The translations under genes and the position numbers were made by a program. The notes under the pieces are model-generated. The model made no database searches, had not been told where the DNA came from, and saw nothing but the letters and a program-made list of their open reading frames with translations. A stretch of 11,054 bases of DNA. It comes from SAR324 cluster bacterium. GTDB taxonomy: Bacteria; SAR324; NAC60-12. The stretch spans positions 1-11,054 of the forward strand of contig JAKUUF010000042.1 of NCBI GenBank assembly GCA_022448705.1. Reading direction: 5' to 3'. Below, in pieces: positions 7,093-11,054 of this stretch. Each line of letters opens with the position of its first letter. The first letter of the stretch is position 1.

Positions 7093-8712
7093 TCAGAATT
7101 GAGCAATTTTCTGTGAGGCTTCTTCTGCGGTAATCGGTTTGTCTAAAAGTTCACCGTTGCTGAGACGCATCATTACTCCATCTTCGGTCATGTAAACCTT
7201 CATCGGATTCCCTTTTTCGTCGAGCATTTCCAAGGCATAAGTCGCTTCTCCATCCAGTATATCCGGAATTACTTTTACATTTTCAGGAGCTTTGTCACCC
7301 ATTTCTTTCCATAGTGATTTAACTTCGCTGTATCTGTTTTCAAGCTGCTTGAGCTTTTTGTTCAAATCATCTACGGAAACAAATTTTTCAAGACTGCCTT
7401 TCCAGAAGAGAAATAAAGATTTTGCTTCTGAAAAAACAAATACGGTATTTTTACCAATTTCCTGCAGGATATTGTTTGCAATGTTTTCCAATATTTCCGG
7501 CGGGGCTGTTATCATCTTCTTAAGGCGTTCATTTGATTCAAGCAGTGGTATATCTGATTCAAAGCCATTGAGCATGTCATCCATATTAATATCTGACAAA
7601 TCATTGGATGGAGGACTGTTTGCTGAAATTGTTTCTTCTTTTGGCACAAATTTCAGATGCTTTATTAAGTCTTTATTCTTGTTAAGTCCTTGATAATGTG
7701 ACAAAAATATTATAAATCCTCCCAGGCCGGAAAACAAAATAGCAGCCAGTAAAATTTTTTGTAACCGGTTGGCAGGTGCTGTTTTCTGTTTATATTTTCT
7801 AAAGGCAGAAGTTTCAAGGTTCTTTGAAACTGGCTTTGTTTGTAACTTTATTTCCTCTGAAATAATCGGTTCAGGAAAATATGGCTGTAATTCCTGCATG
7901 AGCTGATCATTTCTTTTCTGTACAAGTTTTACTCTTTCAATTAACTCGAATCCATGTGTTTTTAGGTAGATTTTTCTTAATTCTTCAACAAGAAATTTTA
8001 CCCCGGCATGGGTTTCACCATTAGAATTTTCCTGTCTGTTTATTTTTCCTCCCCGAAAATGCTCACATTGACGCAGTATTTCAACCTCAAGAGCTTTAGT
8101 GCTGACACGAAGCGCGTGCCAGTGTTCTCTTGAAAACATTGGTGGAGACTCAGGAGGTTCAATATTTTCTACTGAATTATTTGTCTCAGTGGAATCCTGC
8201 TTCGATTTGATAGACTTCTGCCTGTTTTTTAGCGCCTGTTTTTTTCTCAATTGGAACAGCTCCCACTCTTTCTTATAGTTTGTCCAAAGTTTTTTGAACT
8301 CTGCCCAGTTATTTCTCAACTCCCGGTTGTGATCAAACATTTTATTGAATAATGGGGCGATTTCAGGAAATAAACGTGGATCTTTTTTACGGAGTAGTGC
8401 AGACATTTTTTTCATCTGCTCCATTTGTTTCTCAAGATGTATTGAATCCCTGTCAATATGTTCCCATTCAGCATTTGTCAGCGGACGTTTCCAGTGTTCT
8501 ACGACTGGGAAAATCAGCAGTTCCATCCTGACAGTGTCCACAAAAATACTGTTCAAATCTATTTTTTTACTGTCAGCTGTATGTGCGTGAATTTGTTGAC
8601 GCAGTATCTGCCAGGCTTGTTTTATTTTATTGGATTTCTGCTCTTGGTTAGTCAAGAGCAGAAAATCCTCAAAATGCTCTCCTGATATGGGAAGAATTGT
8701 TGATGAATCCAT
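7093..8712 (-). CDS. Hypothetical single-pass membrane protein with a long charged cytoplasmic part
   Basis: The 539-residue product matches no family I recognise. Residues 1-318 are highly charged and helical, with coiled-coil-like stretches at about 90-170 (many Lys, Glu and Gln, for example LEKQMEQMKKMSALLRKK) and 240-275. A low-complexity polar linker with SVENIEPPESPP lies at 180-191. One membrane helix is seen at about 320-338 (ILLAAILFSGLGGFIIFL). It is preceded by a basic patch (RKYKQK, 305-310), so the N-terminal part is probably cytoplasmic and the C-terminal 200 residues periplasmic. The C-terminal part holds a short helical region near 440-470 and an end segment with a beta-like repeat (ATYALEMLDEKGNPMKVYM). 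There is no signal peptide and no catalytic motif. The ATG at 8712 lacks a visible Shine-Dalgarno. The gene lies 120 bases upstream of the dapF homologue on the same strand and is divergent from the glutaredoxin fusion. Confidence 0.85.
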   Translation of the reverse strand: MDSSTILPISGEHFEDFLLLTNQEQKSNKIKQAWQILRQQIHAHTADSKKIDLNSIFVDTVRMELLIFPVVEHWKRPLTNAEWEHIDRDSIHLEKQMEQMKKMSALLRKKDPRLFPEIAPLFNKMFDHNRELRNNWAEFKKLWTNYKKEWELFQLRKKQALKNRQKSIKSKQDSTETNNSVENIEPPESPPMFSREHWHALRVSTKALEVEILRQCEHFRGGKINRQENSNGETHAGVKFLVEELRKIYLKTHGFELIERVKLVQKRNDQLMQELQPYFPEPIISEEIKLQTKPVSKNLETSAFRKYKQKTAPANRLQKILLAAILFSGLGGFIIFLSHYQGLNKNKDLIKHLKFVPKEETISANSPPSNDLSDINMDDMLNGFESDIPLLESNERLKKMITAPPEILENIANNILQEIGKNTVFVFSEAKSLFLFWKGSLEKFVSVDDLNKKLKQLENRYSEVKSLWKEMGDKAPENVKVIPDILDGEATYALEMLDEKGNPMKVYMTEDGVMMRLSNGELLDKPITAEEASQKIAQF

Positions 8713-8753
8713 AATTTTGTGATAATTAAACAGTATTCAAATAAAATAACTAA

Positions 8754-8817
8754 ATATGCTTTGCAAAACTCGTACTTTAGTGAGCATATAGCGTAATTTC
8801 AGCAGTAAACTGCAAAG
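8754..8817. repeat. Nested inverted repeats in the divergent intergenic region
   Basis: Several perfect inverted repeats crowd this stretch. ATATGCT (8754-8760) pairs with AGCATAT (8783-8789). CTTTGCA (8759-8765) pairs with TGCAAAG (8811-8817). The 8-base palindrome TTTGCAAA lies at 8760-8767, and GCAGT-aa-ACTGC at 8802-8813. They lie just upstream of the promoter at 8828-8856 and within the leader of the divergent gene, where operators for either gene would be expected. No regulator can be named. Confidence 0.35.
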
Positions 8818-8827
8818 GAAATTATAT

Positions 8828-8856
8828 TTGACTTTGATGGCCGTTTAAAGTATGAT
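8828..8856 (+). promoter_or_regulatory. Sigma70-type promoter of the glutaredoxin-rhodanese / Fe-S carrier run
   Basis: TTGACT (8828-8833) and TATGAT (8851-8856) each match consensus at five of six positions and are separated by the optimal 17 bases. Transcription would start near 8863, giving a leader of about 124 bases before the ATG at 8987. This is the best promoter in the window. Confidence 0.7.
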
Positions 8857-8938
8857 ATGCAAAACAGCACTAATTTGGTACTGTTTCATAGCGTGTTGTG
8901 CATTTTCTGATGAGTAGTTACGAATGGGAGCTTGCATA

Positions 8939-8965
8939 ATGATGTACGCACGAATCAATTATTAA
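8939..8965 (+). CDS. Possible 8-codon leader ORF before the glutaredoxin fusion gene
   Basis: Inside the transcribed leader, GGGAG (8926-8930) is followed after 8 bases by ATG and eight codons (MMYARINY) ending in TAA, 21 bases before the next ATG. The spacing is right for translation, but ORFs this short arise easily by chance and no attenuator hairpin is evident. Confidence 0.15.
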   Translation: MMYARINY

Positions 8966-8975
8966 TAAACTAAAC

Positions 8976-8981
8976 AAGGTG
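8976..8981 (+). promoter_or_regulatory. Ribosome binding site of the glutaredoxin-rhodanese gene
   Basis: AAGGTG is complementary to the 3' end of 16S rRNA and lies 5 bases before the ATG at 8987, which fixes that start. It is one of the few clear Shine-Dalgarno sites in the window. Confidence 0.6.
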
Positions 8982-8986
8982 TTGTA

Positions 8987-9703
8987 ATGAAATTCAAAGT
9001 TGTATCCTCAGATGTGGAAAGTGATGAAAACTCAGCTTCTGACCCAAAGGACAGGATTGATCAAATGCTTACCGGCAGCCCGGTTTTTTTATTTATGAAA
9101 GGTACTCCTGAGTCGCCTCAGTGTGGTTTTTCATCTAAAGTAACGGAAATTTTGAAATCATGGAAAGTACCTTTCCAGTCATTTGATGTGCTCTCAGACG
9201 AAAGCATCAGACAAGGAATCAAGGACTACGCAAACTGGCCAACAATCCCTCAGCTTTACATCAATAAAGAATTTGTTGGCGGTTCTGATGTTGTGGATGA
9301 AATGTCCAGCAACGGTGAGCTTGGTGATTTACTGAAGGAGGCATTTCCGGACAAGGAATTTACTCCACCACCACCTCCGGCTGAAGTACAGGAAATTCCA
9401 GCTGTGGAAGCGGCAGAAATTTTAAAGGGCAATCCTGATATTCGCCTGCTGGATGTTAGAAGTCCTCAGGAACGTGAGCAGGCTTGCATTGAAAATTCTG
9501 TGTTACTTGATCAGGAACTGGTTGAGGAAATGCTTGGATCCTGGGATCCCGAGTCACCATTGATGTTTTACTGTCATGTGGGTCAGAGGAGCAGGCAAGC
9601 TGCTCAGTATTTTACTTCACAAGGATTTCAGCAGGTTTATAATATATCCGATGGCATTAGCGGCTGGTCAAGCAGTGTAGATTCCTCAATTCCTCAATAC
9701 TGA
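8987..9703 (+). CDS. Monothiol CGFS glutaredoxin fused to a rhodanese domain
   Basis: Two domains in 238 residues. The first (about 20-120) is a Grx4-type monothiol glutaredoxin: FLFMKGTPESPQCGFS (34-49) with active Cys46 and Lys38, the WPTIPQLYI block (84-92), and FVGGSDVVDEM (96-106), which contributes to glutathione binding. CGFS glutaredoxins bind a glutathione-ligated [2Fe-2S] cluster and pass it to carriers. A proline-rich linker (TPPPPPAE, 126-133) leads to a rhodanese-like domain (about 136-238) with LLDVRSPQERE (154-164) and the active loop YCHVGQRS (195-202), where Cys196 would carry a persulfide. The standard rhodanese Arg and the short six-residue loop after Cys are consistent with a small-loop sulfurtransferase. 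The fusion implies cluster or redox handling linked to sulfane sulfur. The next gene, 33 bases downstream, is an A-type Fe-S carrier, which supports that role. Residues 1-20 form an acidic extension; no signal peptide is seen. Confidence 0.95.
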   Translation: MKFKVVSSDVESDENSASDPKDRIDQMLTGSPVFLFMKGTPESPQCGFSSKVTEILKSWKVPFQSFDVLSDESIRQGIKDYANWPTIPQLYINKEFVGGSDVVDEMSSNGELGDLLKEAFPDKEFTPPPPPAEVQEIPAVEAAEILKGNPDIRLLDVRSPQEREQACIENSVLLDQELVEEMLGSWDPESPLMFYCHVGQRSRQAAQYFTSQGFQQVYNISDGISGWSSSVDSSIPQY

Positions 9704-9736
9704 CAATTAAGCCGGTTTTTTACAGGCTCATAGATT

Positions 9737-10123
9737 ATGGAAAAAGAAAAAGAGCTTCCTTCAGTTGTACTTACTGAGAGGGCCGCGCAGGTTTTCAAAG
9801 AATCCTGTCAAGCGGAAGGCTTGACCTTGCAGGACACTTTTTTGCGAATCGGTGCCCGACCAGGAGGATGTTCAGGATGGAAATATGAGCTAGAGTCTAA
9901 CTCACCAGAAGATGTTGGACCAAATGACATTAAAATCCTTTCACAAGACGTTTCCGTAATTGTTGATCGGGAAGCACTCACAGATATTTTGGGGGCAATC
10001 CGCATTGACTATTCAGACAAAAATCTGGTTGAGCAGGGTTTTGTCTTTGAGCAGCTGATAAACGGACATCAGTGCGGTTGCGGTGAATCTTTCACTCCAG
10101 TAAGAGATCTGAAAAACGGATAA
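9737..10123 (+). CDS. A-type iron-sulfur carrier protein (IscA/SufA/ErpA, HesB family)
   Basis: A-type carriers accept Fe-S clusters from scaffold proteins or monothiol glutaredoxins and deliver them to apo-proteins in the cytosol. This product has 128 residues, slightly longer than the usual 105-120. The three cluster-ligand cysteines are present: Cys45 in RPGGCSGWKYEL, and Cys113 and Cys115 in HQCGCGESF, the family's C-x-C near the C-terminus. LTERAAQVF (12-20) is the typical N-terminal helix. The segment before the C-x-C reads GFVFEQLINGHQ instead of the common GFxFxNPNA, so it is somewhat divergent, and I cannot assign IscA, SufA or ErpA. It follows the glutaredoxin-rhodanese gene by 33 bases and precedes yggT by 3 bases. 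The ATG at 9737 has only a weak ribosome binding site. Confidence 0.93.
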   Translation: MEKEKELPSVVLTERAAQVFKESCQAEGLTLQDTFLRIGARPGGCSGWKYELESNSPEDVGPNDIKILSQDVSVIVDREALTDILGAIRIDYSDKNLVEQGFVFEQLINGHQCGCGESFTPVRDLKNG

Positions 10124-10126
10124 TTG

Positions 10127-10753
10127 ATGGCCCAGTTTCTTGAATGGCTGGCGGATGCATGCTGCTTTGGGCTGTTCTTATACAAATGGATCATCATTGC
10201 AGCTGTGATTTTGACCTGGGTCAGCGCAGATCCCCATAACCGAATTGTACAGTGGATCGGAAGGGTAACACGCCCCTTGTGGGTCTGGTGCGAAAAATGG
10301 ATGCCGGTTATGATGGCACATTTCAGTGCTTATGCCTCTATCCTTGTTGTAATTTTTGCCCAGATTGTCCTGCCTGCAGAAATACGTTCTTTGAATCTGC
10401 TATTTCACGGTCAAACCGATGCTCAAGGGTTTTTGTTTCAGAGCGGGGGACACTTGCTGCAGGGTACCACTATTGTACTACAGAGCCTGCTGTTTTTTTT
10501 CATATTCGTGCTGATAATATGGTTTGTGCTTACTCTGGTCAATCCTTCCTTAAGCAATCCATTGGTACGCATCATTCATGTACTTGCTGATCCGCTCATA
10601 ACTCCTCTTCAGCGATATCTGCCCCGCACAAGAATAGACTGGTCTCCTCTGGTGGGAGTACTGCTGTTTTACCTGATCAGCTCAACCATAATCTCTCCCA
10701 TCAGCTATTACGGCAGCACACTTTCATTCCCGGTTTCTATATGCGTTTATTGA
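10127..10753 (+). CDS. yggT: YggT-family integral membrane protein with two YGGT repeats
   Basis: YggT proteins are small inner-membrane proteins of poorly known role; bacterial and plastid members have been linked to osmotic stress and membrane or division processes. With the ATG at 10127 the product has 208 residues. The second repeat is clear: LTLVNPSLSNPLVRIIHVLADPLITPLQRYLP reads through residues 135-166, then RIDWSPLVGVLLFYLI (169-184), matching the family's NP-x3-P, P-x-L-x-P and ID-x-SP blocks. The first repeat (about 20-85) has DPHNRIVQWIGRVTRPLW (35-52) but lacks the ID-x-SP block, so it is degenerate. About four membrane helices are seen. A TTG directly before the ATG is in frame, but the ATG is the more likely start. 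It lies 3 bases after the A-type carrier stop, so the two are probably co-translated. Confidence 0.9.
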   Translation: MAQFLEWLADACCFGLFLYKWIIIAAVILTWVSADPHNRIVQWIGRVTRPLWVWCEKWMPVMMAHFSAYASILVVIFAQIVLPAEIRSLNLLFHGQTDAQGFLFQSGGHLLQGTTIVLQSLLFFFIFVLIIWFVLTLVNPSLSNPLVRIIHVLADPLITPLQRYLPRTRIDWSPLVGVLLFYLISSTIISPISYYGSTLSFPVSICVY

Positions 10754-10754
10754 G

Positions 10755-11054
10755 ATGATGCTTTTAGCATTACATATTGTGGCCATTGGAAGTGTAGTAG
10801 GAGTCACTGCATATATAGCTTATTATCTGGGCAAAAATGATGGGCTTGATTATGCAGAAAAAGAGAAGGAAAAAAATGAGAATCTTAACGAATCCGTAGG
10901 ATTTGAAAAAAAAATAGTAATACTTTTTAAAATATTACAATATTACAGATTATCTAGGCGTGCCTTTATTTCTGCTGCGTGGGAAAACAACTCTTCTTCT
11001 TCAGCAAATCGAATAATATGTTCTCCCTGGCTTTGCAGACGTTCTGCAGAATAA
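10755..11054 (+). CDS. Small hypothetical membrane protein; 3' end doubtful (A9 tract, antisense to hisD)
   Basis: The frame starts ATGATG one base after the yggT stop, so it is likely coupled to yggT. As written it gives 99 residues. Residues 1-26 form one membrane helix (LLALHIVAIGSVVGVTAYIA), followed by a charged tail (KEKEKNENLNES). From about residue 54 the product looks unlike a real protein, and its last 112 bases are antisense to the end of hisD. A run of nine A (10906-10914) immediately precedes a TAG in another frame (10915-10917). One A fewer, or slippage in the run, would end the protein at 53 residues just before hisD. The N-terminal half may be real; the end at 11054 is probably not the natural one. 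No family recognised. Confidence 0.45.
   Translation: MMLLALHIVAIGSVVGVTAYIAYYLGKNDGLDYAEKEKEKNENLNESVGFEKKIVILFKILQYYRLSRRAFISAAWENNSSSSANRIICSPWLCRRSAE
10943..11054 (-). CDS. hisD: C-terminal fragment of histidinol dehydrogenase (enters from the right edge)
   Basis: The last 36 codons of a minus-strand gene end with TAA at 10945-10943; the rest lies beyond the window. The peptide begins YSAERLQSQGEHIIRFAEEE and ends LFSHAAEIKARLDNL. This has the pattern of the HisD C-terminus: a helix ending in an ILAEAEGL-type segment, then the AHAxAVxxRL ending. HisD oxidises histidinol to histidine in two NAD-dependent steps, the last reactions of histidine synthesis. No catalytic residues fall in this fragment, so the call rests on the C-terminal signature alone. 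It converges with the yggT run. Confidence 0.7.
   Translation of the reverse strand, partial: YSAERLQSQGEHIIRFAEEEELFSHAAEIKARLDNL

Noticed and set aside
10124..10126. TTG directly before the yggT ATG as the start codon
   Set aside because: ATG is the next codon, and the extra residue has no support.
10252..10590. A 112-codon frame inside yggT on the same strand
   Set aside because: The yggT frame shows two family repeats across this stretch; the other frame has no recognisable content.
10917..10938. GTAATA/TATTAC hairpin between the small ORF and hisD as a bidirectional terminator
   Set aside because: The stem is 6 AT-rich pairs with a 10-base loop and no clean T-run; too weak to call.
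1..11054. CRISPR arrays, tRNA or rRNA genes, insertion sequences, phage or toxin-antitoxin genes
   Set aside because: I looked for regular repeats, cloverleaf-like stretches, transposase motifs and small paired ORFs and saw none.

Overview
The window is chromosomal DNA of a Gram-negative-type bacterium with moderately low GC (by eye around 40%). It carries housekeeping genes (eno, murJ, a dapF homologue, hisD) mixed with three proteins I do not recognise. The monothiol glutaredoxin, A-type Fe-S carrier, YggT protein and MurJ suggest a proteobacterium-like organism. A marine delta- or SAR324-type lineage is possible but only a guess. I see no tRNA, rRNA, CRISPR, insertion sequence or phage gene.

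Layout from left to right. On the minus strand, a small hypothetical gene (1661-1990) is followed by a long hypothetical gene that is open at the left edge (1-1621). A 476-base AT-rich gap (1991-2466) comes next. On the plus strand, eno (2467-3732) and murJ (3787-5394) follow. Converging on murJ is a minus-strand group of three genes: a 539-residue single-pass membrane protein of unknown function (7093-8712), a dapF homologue (6112-6972) and a LysE-family exporter (5480-6115). The last two overlap by 4 bases. A divergent 274-base interval with a good sigma70-type promoter leads into a plus-strand run. This run is a CGFS glutaredoxin-rhodanese fusion (8987-9703), an A-type Fe-S carrier (9737-10123), a two-repeat YggT membrane protein (10127-10753) and a small membrane ORF (10755 onward). 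The C-terminal end of hisD enters from the right on the minus strand (10943-11054).

How the genes may work together. Eno and MurJ are core functions (glycolysis and lipid II flipping). The glutaredoxin-rhodanese fusion and the A-type carrier are adjacent and co-directional, and together look like an Fe-S or sulfur-transfer module. The dapF homologue and the LysE exporter look translationally coupled, which suggests that an amino acid is epimerised and then exported.

The most striking observation is that the dapF homologue has serine at both positions where diaminopimelate epimerase has its catalytic cysteines (Ser75 and Ser221), while the rest of the fold signature is kept. Two genes are cut by the window edges and are easy to miss: the long left-edge gene and the 36-residue hisD tail.
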